DNA of 64,000 bases, taken from positions 5,491,501-5,555,500 of the forward strand of contig NW_018343982.1 of NCBI RefSeq assembly GCF_002099425.1. Reading direction: 5' to 3'. The notes beneath the pieces are model-generated. The model was not told the DNA's origin. It did not search any database and worked only from the letters and a program-made list of their open reading frames with translations. How positions within the stretch are numbered: the first letter of the stretch is position 1; each line of letters begins with the position of its first letter. The stretch comes from Phascolarctos cinereus (lineage: Eukaryota; Chordata; Mammalia; Diprotodontia; Phascolarctidae). Positions 1-9,654 of the stretch are shown here, piece by piece. The translations under genes were made by a program, and so were the position numbers.

Positions 1-103
1 ACAGCTAGTAAGTGTCAAGTGTTAGGTCTCAGGGTGGATTTGAATTCAGGTCCTCCTAACTTTAGGGCCAGTGTTCTGTCCACTGCGCCACCTCGCTGGC
101 CCC
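1..103 (-). mobile_element. Short marsupial SINE, cut by window start
   Basis: Antisense copy of the short tRNA-type marsupial SINE. Read on the minus strand it starts with the GGGGCCAGCGAGG-type head and shows the 'one box per ~40 bp' layout of the family (GTGGAC, GAGTTCAAAT-like, ACTTACTAGCTG). Its A-tail would lie left of position 1. It is close to the family pattern, so fairly young. Confidence 0.8.
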
Positions 104-142
104 AGGCCGCTCTCTTATAATCATCCTTCACAGCTCCATTAC

Positions 143-412
143 TGTTGAGTGAGTGAGTTAATAAGCATTTATTAATAGATTACTATGTGCCAGGCACAGA
201 GCTAAGTAATGGGGATATCAAAAGAAACAACACCAAAACAAAGCACAGTCCCTGCCCTCAAGTAGCACACAATCGAATGAAGGAGACAACATGTAAATTA
301 CTAGGTACATATTAGATACATACAGACAGATTGGAGGCAGTTCTAGAGGGGAAGGCACTAGTAGCTGAGGGGACCAGGATAGGCCTCCTGAAAGTGGGAT
401 TTAAAGTGAATC
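143..412 (-). mobile_element. L2 LINE 3' end, antisense
   Basis: The stretch reads as an antisense L2 3' end: 'aagcatttatta', 'tgtgccaggcacag', 'ggggata', 'tccctgccctcaag', then 'gagacaacatgtaaa' and a decayed 'aggcctcctgaaagtgggatt'. L2 is an ancient mammalian LINE. No open frame remains. Confidence 0.75.
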
Positions 413-574
413 CAGAGATTCTCAGATGTCTGTATCAAAAGCTAATCACCTTTCATGTTACAGCTTTGACCTTGCATCATCAGTTGCCTGTTATATATCT
501 CAGACTGGACTCCCCAAACACATCTCCAATTTATTCCATAAGATGGGCTCTATTATATTAAGTTTGAAATAAGA

Positions 575-965
575 AGAAGACTATAATGTCTTCCATAGCA
601 GGGACTATGTCTTCTACTTCTTTGTCTCTTACCATGCTTACTTTTTGTTGTTGTTATTTTGTCATTTTCAGTCATGCCTGACTCTTTGTGACCCCTTTTG
701 GGGTTTTCTTGGCAAAGATACTGGAGTGGTTTGCCATTTCCTTCTCCAGCTCATTTTACAGATGAGGAAACTGAGCTGAACAGGGTTAAGCAACTTTCCC
801 AGGGTCACACAGATAGTAAGTGTCTGAGGCCAAATTTGAACTTGTTTCTCTCCAATTCTGAGTCCAATACTCTATTCACTGCACCACCTAGATGCCCACA
901 GTCCTTATTTAGTACAGTGCTAAGGTAAGTATCAGACTAGATACTCAATAAAGGTTTATGGAATC
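575..965 (+). mobile_element. L2 LINE 3' end interrupted by a MAR1-type SINE
   Basis: Sense L2 3' end in two pieces. The left piece (about 575-641) has 'agcagggactatgtctt'; the right piece (900-965) has 'cttatttagtacagtgctaa' and 'actcaataaaggttta'. The SINE at 642-899 lies between them. Similar octamers flank the SINE (gcttactt / ccttattt), consistent with a worn TSD. Confidence 0.65.
642..899 (-). mobile_element. MAR1-type CORE-SINE with Bov-B-like tail
   Basis: On the minus strand this is a full-length composite SINE. It has a tRNA-type head at the right end, then a CORE/MIR-like middle ('cagatgaggaaactgag' antisense). The 3' tail antisense reads 'ctggagtggtttgcc', 'atttccttctccag' and 'tgactctttgtgacccc'. 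That tail is very like the 3' end of Bov-B LINEs and ruminant Bov-tA SINEs. MAR1 is the marsupial CORE-SINE for which a Bov-B-like tail is known. The name is from recognition only. Confidence 0.8.
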
Positions 966-1078
966 CTTAGTACAGTGGATAGGGCACTAAACTTAGAATA
1001 GAAACATGAGTTTTAATCTTTCTGGGCCTCATTTTCATCATTTGTAAAATGAATGACTCGGACTCAAGGGCCACCAAG
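966..1078 (+). mobile_element. Decayed MIR/CORE-SINE fragment
   Basis: 'agtggatagggcacta', then 'ctgggcctcattttcatcatttgtaaaatg' in degenerate form. The order and spacing match a sense MIR-type SINE with its middle lost. Confidence 0.5.
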
Positions 1079-1130
1079 AAAGAAAGGGGCAGAAGTCCTT
1101 TAGGAATATGATATCATGACCCTGTAAGCA

Positions 1131-1830
1131 GGATACACAGAATGATCAATGTTGGAAGATTTACCGTAAAGCCTTTGTAGCTGAAATATTGCTGAGGGGT
1201 GAACAGAAAACATGGAGTTCAGTGAATAAGGTAATCACTTTTAGGTCTGTAATTTATCTCTTTAGGACCGACAAGGCCAACCACTTTAAATCCTCCCCTC
1301 ACCAAGTGCTTCAGATCCTCCAAGGCATTTTAGATTTCCTGGGGTTGTTTTCTCCACTTGAAACAGTGTTATGACTCCAGAAAGCACTCAGAATCTGAGG
1401 AAAGGAAATGGAGCTGTTTTCAAAGCTGCAGATCAGCTGATAGTTTCAAATGCTGAATCAGAACCTTAGCTGCAACTTTCCAGGCTGCTAATTCTCTAGG
1501 CCATGACTCACGGAGATGCCTTGGGCACACAGATCCTGGTTCCATTTCAGCAAACACCAATCATGGGGAATTGCTTCTCTGCATTGTTATGCACCTAAGG
1601 GCTGATATGATTCTTACAACACACAATCTGTCACAGGTCATCATTGTATTCTAGCGGCCAGTCTAACGTTTTTCCCATGGTTCCCTGTCTTTGGTCATGG
1701 GAGCTAAAGGACATGAGTGCAAAAAATATATGTACATTACAATCTCTCTCTTGGTCTAGCCTTATCTGTGATAGTGAAGGAGACACAGTGGGGGGCAGGG
1801 AGGGGGAAGGATAGGTAGTTAGGATAAGGT
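1131..1830. other. Unrecognised, non-coding stretch
   Basis: About 700 bases with no repeat I can name and no convincing exon. The frames are short and without motif. It may hold unique host sequence or very old repeats. Confidence 0.5.
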
Positions 1831-1837
1831 ATAGTAA

Positions 1838-2030
1838 GAAGAAAGACCACTAAACTAGGAATCAAAAGACTCAGGTTTCAGTCACAGTCCTACCACTGAG
1901 TCACTCTGTGACTTTGAATGAATCACTTAATCTTTGTGGGCCTCAGTTTCCACAAATGTAAAATGTAGTAGAGTAGATTAAATTAGCTGATCAATAAAGT
2001 CTTTTCTAATTCTGAAATTCTATAATATAC
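1838..2030 (+). mobile_element. MIR-type SINE, sense
   Basis: The MIR layout is visible: 'agtaagaagaaagaccacta', 'caaaagactcaggtttcag', 'gactttgaatgaatcactta', 'gggcctcagtttccac', 'gtaaaatg', then the tail 'ttctaattctgaaattctat'. Moderately diverged. Confidence 0.7.
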
Positions 2031-2091
2031 ATTCCTGTTTAAAATAACATGCCTGTCAGGATAAAATGAGATAAAAGTAGTTTGAAAATAA

Positions 2092-2247
2092 CTGGGGGCA
2101 GCTAGGTGGTGTAGTGGATAGAGCACCAGGCCTGGAGTCAGGAGAATCTGAGTTCAAATTCAGCCTCAGATCAGACACTTGGTACTTACGAGCTGTGTGA
2201 CCCTGGGCAAATCACTTAACTCCAATTGCCTCACAAAAAAAAAAAAA
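2092..2247 (+). mobile_element. Short marsupial SINE with 8-bp TSD
   Basis: Complete sense copy: head 'gggggcagctaggtgg', middle 'gagtcaggagaatctgag', 'tgtgaccctgggcaa', and an A-rich tail. The octamer gaaaataa is repeated at 2084-2091 and 2248-2255, giving a target-site duplication. Confidence 0.88.
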
Positions 2248-2255
2248 GAAAATAA

Positions 2256-3094
2256 GGTTATAAATGAAAAGTTTATATTTTTGTTGTCTATTATCACAAG
2301 CATAATAACAGTAAGCTAACCTCAAGTATAATTTTACTTTGTGATGACATTATGATCACCTCTAGAAGTAGAGATATTTATATACCTGATCTGCTTATAT
2401 ACCTCTCTGCTTTATCTAGTACCAAAGAGAAAGAACATTTGGACTTTTCTCCAGTAGGACTAGATTTTACCACTGGCCCTTATCCTGCTCTAAAGATAAT
2501 TTTGCCTAAGAGAATTAGGCCAGTACCCAGTAGGAGGGAAAGAAAAAGCATGGCATTCCCTCCATTCGGCTCAGACATTGTGTACAACTTGAGTGGGCCC
2601 ATATGTCATAGGTTAATAATGTTACTGTCAGAATTCATAGTTGACAGACCATGGACAGGTATGACAATTTGTTGGAGAAAGCATATTTGTTATGTACAAG
2701 ATAATACAGCATCAAATAAAATATCCTGACAACATTATAGACTGGGGCCAGAGAGGCAGGGATAAGCCTGTTATTTTGAAAGCACAATGTTATGACATTT
2801 TAAATATACTGATGTGTGTGTTCAGCAGATGTGAAGGCTAATTTGCTACTCAGATGAGTATCAATCAGTATTCTAGAGCATCATTTACTTTGCATTGTAA
2901 AATATATTCTTCATCTTCCTTTCCCACAAAACAATGCTGTATGTAACAGCTGTTGGTTCTAAATATGTTTCAATAAATAGAATATTCTCATGGTGGGAAA
3001 GAAAACCTCAGAACTAGTTTTCTAAATAAGTGTCAGAATTCTGAAAATACTGAAAGTAGGGAAAATGCTATTGCTTCTTCATGACAAATTTTAA
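2256..3094. other. Unrecognised stretch with one 125-codon frame
   Basis: No repeat recognised. A plus-strand frame of 125 codons at 2352-2729 is the longest one outside recognised repeats in this part. It shows no domain, no composition bias towards coding, and no exon context, so I do not call it a gene. Confidence 0.4.
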
Positions 3095-3290
3095 GAATGC
3101 CATATCCCCACTAAAATGGCAAAAAAAAATACTAAAAAGGAATAAAATCCAATGTTGGTGGGGCTGTGAAGAAATAGTTACTCTAATACCTGGGGTGGGG
3201 AGGGGGTGACTGTAGACCAATAGAAACATTTTAATGAGTAAAGTAAATAGTGAAACTGATCATTCCTTTTAATCTAATGGTTCCATTCTT
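3095..3290 (+). mobile_element. L1 ORF2 3' fragment, sense (weak)
   Basis: 'aaaaaggaataaaatccaatg' and 'ttggtggggctgtga' resemble the conserved DNA of L1 ORF2 just before the 3' UTR (compare 39060-39110 and 46255-46330). It is badly decayed. A SINE follows directly. Confidence 0.45.
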
Positions 3291-3459
3291 TACAATTTTA
3301 CAATTTTTTTTACAATTTTTTTTTTAGGATAGGCAATGGGGTTAAGTAACTTCCCAGGGTCACACAGTTAGTAAGTGTTATGTGTCTGATTTTGGATTTG
3401 AATTCAGGTCCTCCTGAATCCAGGACCAGTGCTCTATCCACTGCGCCACCTAGCTGCCC
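3291..3459 (-). mobile_element. Short marsupial SINE with 12-bp TSD
   Basis: Antisense copy: T-rich tail at left, then 'acttcccagggtcacacag', 'gaattcaggtcctcctga' and the head 'ccacctagctgccc' at right. The 12-mer ggttccattctt occurs exactly at 3279-3290 and 3460-3471, so the insertion boundaries are clear. Confidence 0.9.
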
Positions 3460-3524
3460 GGTTCCATTCTTAAAATTCTGTCCTGAAAGCATCATAAAAA
3501 ACAAAAACTACTTAGCTGTTCTAT

Positions 3525-4495
3525 TTATCAATTCGTCACTAAATATTTATTTAGCATTTACTATATGTCAGACCCTAAGGTAAGCTCTGGGGATACAAGG
3601 AAAGAGAAAAAAACATACTGTTCTGAAGAAGAGCAGATTCTAATGGGAGAGACAACATGTAAAAAATTGTCTATAACAATACACCATAGAGTGTAAATAT
3701 ATATTTCCCTTGAACAGAAGGAACTAGCAATGGGGGTTTGGATGGGAGAAAAAAACCTAGAAATGCCTCCTGTAGAAGACAGGATTTGAACTAAGTCCTA
3801 AAGGAAGTCAGGGACACAATAAGTTGGAGGTAAGAAGGGAAAGCATTCCACACATGGGGGACAGCCAGTGAAAAGGCACAAAGGCAAGAGATGGCTGGTC
3901 AAGTATGTGAAGAACAACAAGAAGGCTGGGTGCACCAAGGCTTATGGAGAGGAGTAAAATGCAAGAAGACTGCAAAGGTGGAAAGGGCCAGTTTGTAAAG
4001 GGCTTTAAATGCCCAAGAATTTTGTATTTGATCTTAGAGGTAAGAGGAAGACACTGCACTTTACTGATTAGGAAGGTCATGTTCAGGCCTATCTGTGCTT
4101 TAAAAATACCATGTTAGCAACTAAGTGAAAGATGGACTGGATCAGAGAGAGACTTGAGGCAAAGAGAGTAATTAGAAGGCTATTGCAATAGTTCAGGTGT
4201 AAGGTGATGAGGGCTTGCAGCAGGATGTTGACCTTATATTGTCAAATCTTGGCAACAGGTTGTATATGTGGGGTAAGAGTGAGGTACCACTGATGCTGAG
4301 GTTGTAAGCCTTGGGGCCTGGGATGATGATTGTGCCTTCAACAGTAATAGGGAAGTTGGAAAGGGCAGGGCTTAAGGGGGAATGATAATGAGTTCTGTTT
4401 TGGACATGTTGATTTGGAGATATCCACAGGACATCCAGCTAGAGATTCCAAAAGTAGCTGCTGATGCAAGATTGTATCACAAGAGTGAGTTACAG
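3525..4495 (-). mobile_element. Long L2 LINE copy, antisense (~970 bp)
   Basis: The whole block reads as the reverse complement of an L2 3' half. It runs from the 3' terminus ('aaatatttatttagcat', 'tactatatgtcagaccct') through the 3' UTR ('gagacaacatgtaaa', 'gggggacagccagtgaa', 'gaagaacaacaagaagg'). It continues into the C-terminal part of the reverse-transcriptase ORF ('ggctattgcaatagttcagg', 'gttttggacatgttga'). No frame remains open. It is one of the longest L2 relics in the window. Confidence 0.8.
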
Positions 4496-4554
4496 ACTGT
4501 GTATATGGAATTATCTACACAGAAATGATCATTGAACCCAATGGAGCTGATAAG

Positions 4555-5036
4555 ATCACAAGTTGTTATGGCACCATAATATTTGGTTACATTCGTGCAT
4601 TATACTTTGGACACATCTTGTTTTCATTTCTTTGGTACTGGAAAAAAAGTGCTGCTATGAATATAGCAAGTATGTACATAGAATCTATATAAGGTCCTTT
4701 CCCTTTGTATTCTACCTCTTATGGGTGTAGACCCAATAGTGTCAAAGGACATGTATAGTTTAGTGTCTTTAAGAGTGTAGTTCTGAATTGCTTTCTCGCA
4801 TGCATGGACCAATTCATAGATCAAAGATCTGCCAACAGGGCATGAGCATTTTTTCTTACCCATAGCTCCTCAAAAAAAAAATGGCCAGTTTTGTCTTTTG
4901 TCTTCTTCGCCAATTTGATCAGTATGATGTAGAAAGAGTGGTATTAACTTGCATTTCTCAAATTATCAGTCATTTGAAGCATTCTTTCCTGATTGTTGAT
5001 AGTTTGCATTTCTTCACTTGAAAACTGACCAAAGGA
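4555..5036 (-). mobile_element. L1 ORF2 C-terminal fragment, antisense
   Basis: On the minus strand the order matches the end of L1 ORF2: 'cagttttcaagtgaagaaatg', then a decayed centre, then 'tcctttgacactattgggtct', 'gggaaaggacctta' and 'attcatagcagcact'. No 3' UTR or tail is visible at its left end, so the copy is broken at both ends. The colinear upstream part of ORF2 reappears at 6397-6583. Confidence 0.65.
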
Positions 5037-6396
5037 GTGTGCCCTCTCCCAGTCTCTACCTGCTGCCACCATTAATCATACCATATAAAAGTTTGCCTTC
5101 ATTTACAAAAAGAGAGGTGAGGAGACTGATTCATTCAGCAATCAATTGAGGGACAAATCATTTGTAAGGGAACAGTTGCATGAGCTGCCTGTAATGGTGA
5201 ACAGAATCATCTTTCCCTAAGTTCTGCCTTTTTCCCTAAGGGGGAAAGAACTGGAAGAAATCCTCAGACAGTTTGTGGGATATGAGCTTGGAGTTAAGCT
5301 ACCTTTAACAACAGGTAAGGAACAGAGGAAATTAAACTTCCTATTCGTCATGTAACAGTCTTACCCAGCATACTTCATAAATTCTCAGTAGTTGGGTTAC
5401 TCCTCTGCTTCCTGTCAGCATTGTCTGCAACCTCAACTCCCTGTCCTCCTGGAGGAAAGGGGAGGGAAGGCAGGTGCCCAGGATTAGATGTACCATGCTG
5501 AGTCTTCTCACTGACCTTTTTCCACACAGTGCACCAAGATGAATATACTTCCTCCTTCATCTTTCTCCCACAATTCTCTCTAAGAACAAGTTCCATGTTC
5601 CTGAAACTGTTGAATTCATAGAAAGAATCTGCTCCACTTGGCCATCACCATTTCTGGCAATATTTACAATGAAATCGCTACTGGTGTTTAGGTTTGTACA
5701 TTTTCTGATGACTCTCTCCTGGGACCTTTCTACTTCTCACACTGAGAGAGGAATGTCTCCTGTCTTTTTAAAGGCAAGAGCTCTTTCTGAATTCACTCTG
5801 AACCACTTTCGGGATTGGTAGTCACTAACTGCTCTTTTATATCAAATATTGGAATTTGTAGGGTTCTAGTCAAGGTAACAAGGTGTGAGCACAGGTTACT
5901 TTTAGCGGGCAGCTGAGGAAGGGATAATTGACTTCTCTGCCTTAATTCCTCTCCATGCTATAATGAAGAAGAAATACAATCTGAATAGGTCAGACTGCTA
6001 ACAGAGGGCTGCTCCCCTGCCAGTGTAGGAGGAGGAGAAAAGGAAAGTGTTAGGTATTCAGTATATTCGAGGCAAGGCTCACCAGCCCTTTCCTTGATTG
6101 GCTGTTTCAAGTGGTACCACTCAAAGTTCCTATTAGCTATTGGCAGATGGGATGATCCTTAAACTCCAGTGCCTAGGGGCAAGATGGGAGAAGGGCACCC
6201 TATGCCAGGTATGTCCGTCTAACACCCCAAATAATACTTTCATGTAGCTTAGTAAGGTGAATTCTGTCTTTCAGTGTCCTCTTCCAATGCCAAATTCAAA
6301 CACTCAAGTCCTTGTGAACTCTGGCTAAAAATGTCTGCTTGGCAACAAAGAAACTTTCTTAAATCTCGCATTCCCATAGCAAGGCCACCCGGTGGC
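5037..6396. other. 1.36-kb unrecognised block between two L1 pieces
   Basis: No repeat or gene recognised. The block separates two antisense L1 pieces that would be adjacent in an intact L1, so it may be inserted DNA. The hexamer caaagg sits at both edges (near 5035 and 6398), which could be a TSD or chance. It contains no frame longer than about 75 codons. Confidence 0.4.
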
Positions 6397-6583
6397 AAAG
6401 GGTTCCATTTTTGTAAATTTGTATCAATTCCTTACATGCCTTGAACGTCAGACCTTTATCAGTGATGTTTGTTACAGAGATTTTATTTTTCTGTTTAGGG
6501 GCTTCACTTCTAATCCTAACTGCATTTTTTTTTCCTGTACAAAAGCTCTTCTATCTCTTTTGATTGAACCACTCCGCAACTTT
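6397..6583 (-). mobile_element. L1 ORF2 fragment, antisense
   Basis: The minus strand shows 'agcttttgtacagg', 'tgcagttaggattagaag', 'actgataaaggtctgacg' and 'aaggaattgatacaaattt'. This is the ORF2 DNA that in L1 lies directly upstream of the piece at 4555-5036 (compare the sense copy at 45915-46080). Confidence 0.7.
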
Positions 6584-6672
6584 TTCTTTTCTTTTTTTTT
6601 TAGTAGGAGAAGTACCACAATTATTGCTAGAAGAAGGAACATTTCCTAGGCACTGGTAAAAATAATAGCCCC

Positions 6673-6817
6673 TGGGGCAGCTAGGCGGCGCAGTGGATAG
6701 AGCACGAGCCCTGGAGTCAGGAGGACCTAAGCTCAAATGTGGCTTCAGACACATAACACTCACTGACCCTGGGCAAGTCACTTAACCCCAATGCCTAGCC
6801 AAAAAATAAATAATAAT
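6673..6817 (+). mobile_element. Short marsupial SINE with 12-bp TSD
   Basis: Sense copy with head 'ggggcagctaggcggcgcag', middle 'ggagtcaggaggacctaag', and 'ctgaccctgggcaagtcact'. The tail is an (ATA)n run. The 12-mer aataatagcccc is found at 6661-6672 and 6818-6829. Confidence 0.9.
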
Positions 6818-6864
6818 AATAATAGCCCCCATCCCAAAATGGCAGTGTCAGTATTTCAGATTAT

Positions 6865-7042
6865 TATAAAGAGGAACCTCTTAACAATTAGAGCAATCCA
6901 AAGATGTAATAGGCTGCCTCTGGAGGTTGCCTTTGAATAAGCTAAATGACCGTCTGCCAGGATGAAAGGAGGATATTGCTACACAGGTTAGGGGTTAACT
7001 AGATGGCATTTAAGATTTGTTCCTAAGACTCTATTAGTTGCT
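6865..7042 (+). mobile_element. CR1/L3 LINE 3' end
   Basis: 'aacctcttaacaattagagc', 'aataggctgcctctggagg', 'taagctaaatgacc' and 'ttaactagatggcattta' follow the order of CR1/L3 3' ends, which end in a 'ggttggactagatg...' block. An ancient, short relic. Confidence 0.65.
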
Positions 7043-7353
7043 AACCATGAGATGCTCAGACTTTGCCTGGCGTAACTATGCTCAGTCCCTGTTCTCCACT
7101 CCACAGGAATCACAGAAAACCCATGAAACTATTTCATTGGTTGAGTCTCTTTAACTTTGGCTCATACTTCTATCTATGTGCCAGTTACCTTCTGTTCCTA
7201 CTGACTCCTCAGTCTCTGAGCACTTGCTTTTTTCCCCTAGATCATGGCTAATCTTTGTGTCTGGCTCATTGTGCCATGTTTAGCCCTTTTTTGGTTTTCT
7301 ATAACAGATATATATGGGAAAATGTTTAACAACAGGAAGGGGATGGTACACCC
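7043..7353. other. Unrecognised stretch
   Basis: T/C-rich sequence with no named repeat and no coding signal beyond a 62-codon frame of low complexity. Confidence 0.4.
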
Positions 7354-7366
7354 AATACACTTTTAA

Positions 7367-7539
7367 AATTTTTATTTCTTTTTTATTTTTAATTGGTGGA
7401 ATAAAACAAGCTTCCTATGAGACAGTGTAATTTTAAAAAAGATGATTGTAGTGAAACTGCCTATTATGTATAATGTGCTATTCCTTTTAAATATATAATA
7501 GTTATCATGTAAATTTCTTTTTTCCCTTCCCTCTCCACT
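7367..7539 (-). mobile_element. Short retroelement 3' end with 13-bp TSD
   Basis: 173 bp bounded by exact copies of aatacacttttaa at 7354-7366 and 7540-7552. The left edge is T-rich, as expected for an A-tail on the minus strand, and the right edge reads 'ggagagggaaggg' on the minus strand. This is the structure of a 5'-truncated L1-type insertion. The inner sequence is a 3' UTR variant I cannot name with certainty. Confidence 0.75.
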
Positions 7540-7868
7540 AATACACTTTTAAGTTTAATCTGCATTAGTGACATTTTCTCCATCACTTTCTTAAGTCTAG
7601 GTAATAAAAAGAAAATCAAGCCCTAATTTGTAGTGTTTGCCAATTTCCAAATGCTCGAGGTGAAAATTTAACAATGGATCTTACAAGCCAGGTCCAGCAG
7701 GTTCCAGCACACTCTAGCCTACTTTGTCTTCTCCAGCACTGACTCCTGGCTGGCTCCTTAGTGTTGGCATTCATGCTTATCTGGCTGATGGCTTGTGTTC
7801 TCTACATTCAGTTGTGGGTCTCACATTGCATTTACAACCTGCTTCCCACTTCTGTGATATTGGACAAG

Positions 7869-7990
7869 GTTTAAGCAAAGGCTGGATAAATATTCATCCA
7901 AGATGCTAGGGACGGGTTTTGGTAGGACTATGTTTCAGGGAGTGGTTGATCTTTAAGGTCCCTTCCAACTCTTATATTCTCTGTAAATCT
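7869..7990 (+). mobile_element. CR1/L3 LINE 3' end
   Basis: 'ttaagcaaaggctggataa' followed by 'tggttgatctttaaggtcccttccaactct' (in part) is the terminal block of CR1/L3 elements. Only the last ~120 bp are present. Confidence 0.7.
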
Positions 7991-8019
7991 TATGAAATAA
8001 AATGCTCCACATACACCAA

Positions 8020-8195
8020 CAGATGGAAAGAGCAGTCTCTGGAGTCAGAAGTTCTGGGTTCAAATCTTGTTTCTTTTCTTTGACCACAGGCAAGTTGTTT
8101 GACCTCTCGGCTTCATATTTCCCAACTGTAAAATGAGGAGTTTGAACCAGGTGGTCTCTGAGAATACCTCCAGCTCTAAATATATGCTCACATGA
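8020..8195 (+). mobile_element. MIR-type SINE, sense
   Basis: 'gaaagagcagtctctggag', 'gttctgggttcaaatctt', 'aggcaagttgtttgacct', 'aactgtaaaatgagg' and the tail 'acctccagctctaaat' give the full MIR order. Confidence 0.75.
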
Positions 8196-8324
8196 GCCAA
8201 TGAAAAGTAAATGGTAATTATTAGTTACAAAGTTAAAAAAAAACAATAGAGAGGAAAATAAAATATATATTTTGTCCATTGAAAACACAAAATTATTTTA
8301 AAAGGGCAAAGAATGAGATCCTAG

Positions 8325-8515
8325 CAGGAGTTTTTAATCTTTTTTTGTGTGTCATGCACCCCTTTGGCAGTCTAATGAAGCCTATGGACCCCTTCTCAGA
8401 ATAACATTTTTAATTGCAGAAGATAAAATAAGTAGAATTACATAGGAAACCAACTACATTGAAGTAGAGTCATAAAAAAAATTTAAGTTCACAGACAACA
8501 GTTTAAGAACTTCTA
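8325..8515 (-). mobile_element. hAT-like MITE (non-autonomous DNA transposon)
   Basis: About 190 bp with imperfect terminal inverted repeats: 'caggagtttttaatct' at left, and 'agaagttcttaaact' as the complement of the right end. Inside lie 'cacccctttggcagtc' and 'cctatggaccccttctcag'. The reverse complement aligns with the hAT-like element split at 45836-47359, so these are two copies of one family. It has no coding capacity and would need transposase from elsewhere. I could not find a matching 8-bp TSD here. Confidence 0.7.
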
Positions 8516-9475
8516 CACTAAGAGGAATGGCTGAAAAATTGTTGTGGTACTTTGTTGCATTAAAATGAATTTATTACTAAAGTTCTATGTTGACTTTTTA
8601 ATGAAATATTTTAAAAAATAATTCACTCTGACTTTGCTAAGATATATCTTGGACAAGTGCTATTGAGGAACCTCTCCTAATTTAACCCTGAGCAGTCCCA
8701 GGACAATAATCTCTAGGAGCAGTGAATAAATATTTCATGTCCCTGTTGGAGTTGATCAAATTTCTCAAAGCAGGTGAGAGTGAAAGGCAGAGGTTCAGAG
8801 GCACAGCTGGTGAATGATCCCCCAGCCCTGAGAGTCTTTGGACAAAATCTGGGGAGGGAACAAAGAAAGGGATTTTTTCAGTTCTGTCTGTTCTGGAAAG
8901 CTCCTCCAACATCTTATACAATGGGACATAATGAGCATTTTTGCTTTTGCAGGCTGCCTTCAGAGCTCTCCACAGGTGCATTGGCACAGCTCTGGAGAGG
9001 CTGGCAAAGGCCTGGTTGTATTGTCCCCTCCCTAACCCCTCCTTAGAAGCTGCTCATTATGAAGGAAGGTGATGATGTTACATAATGTGTATCCCAACTT
9101 GCTCTACCAACCTAGAAAGAAAAGCAAAACATTAAAATGTCTTCAGCACTATGCAGAATAAGTTGCACATGAATAGGACCCCATAGATCTTGACAGATGG
9201 GCAGTGTGCTGAGATAATAACAGCTCACTGGCTTTCTGTGCAGTGTGGCTGATAGAGGTAAATACTTGTTATCTGATAAGAATCTTCTAGCACAAGGCCA
9301 ACAGTAGCAAAATCTGTATTCTCATAATCTTGCTATTGGCAGTTTTTCTCCATAGACCTCAAAGAGTTTTGCAAATGTTTAGTAGGATATCACTTTTTAA
9401 CTTAAAAAAACCAAAACCCTACTTTTGATCACCCCTGAGAAGCCAGGAGACAATTATGTACACTTTATATTAGCT
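8516..9475. other. Unrecognised stretch (about 960 bp)
   Basis: No repeat recognised. Overlapping frames of 90 and 101 codons on opposite strands around 8680-9046 have no motif. The opposing open frames in a GC-richer patch look like chance. Confidence 0.4.
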
Positions 9476-9492
9476 AACAAACATTTACTCTT

Positions 9493-9637
9493 TTTTCCTT
9501 TTTAAAATTTATTTTTAGTTTTCAACATTCACTTTTATAAGATTTTGAGTTCCAAATTCCCCTCCCCCCCAAGACAGCATTCAATCTGATATAGGCTATA
9601 CATGTACAATCATATTAAACATATTTCTACATTAGTC
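9493..9637 (-). mobile_element. 5'-truncated L1 3' UTR with 17-bp TSD
   Basis: Antisense L1 3' end: T-rich tail, 'gattttgagttccaaattc', 'ctgatataggctatacatg', 'ttaaacatatttctac'. The 17-mers at 9476-9492 and 9638-9654 (aacaaacatttactctt / ...attctt) differ at one base, a clear TSD. Only ~145 bp were inserted. Confidence 0.88.
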
Positions 9638-9654
9638 AACAAACATTTATTCTT

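Noticed and set aside
2352-2729. 125-codon frame as a possible exon
   Set aside because: No recognisable domain, no splice context and no codon-like pattern; about the length expected by chance somewhere in 64 kb over six frames.
8682-9046. Overlapping 90-101-codon frames on opposite strands as a gene
   Set aside because: Mutually overlapping frames in a slightly GC-richer patch, no motif, no start context.
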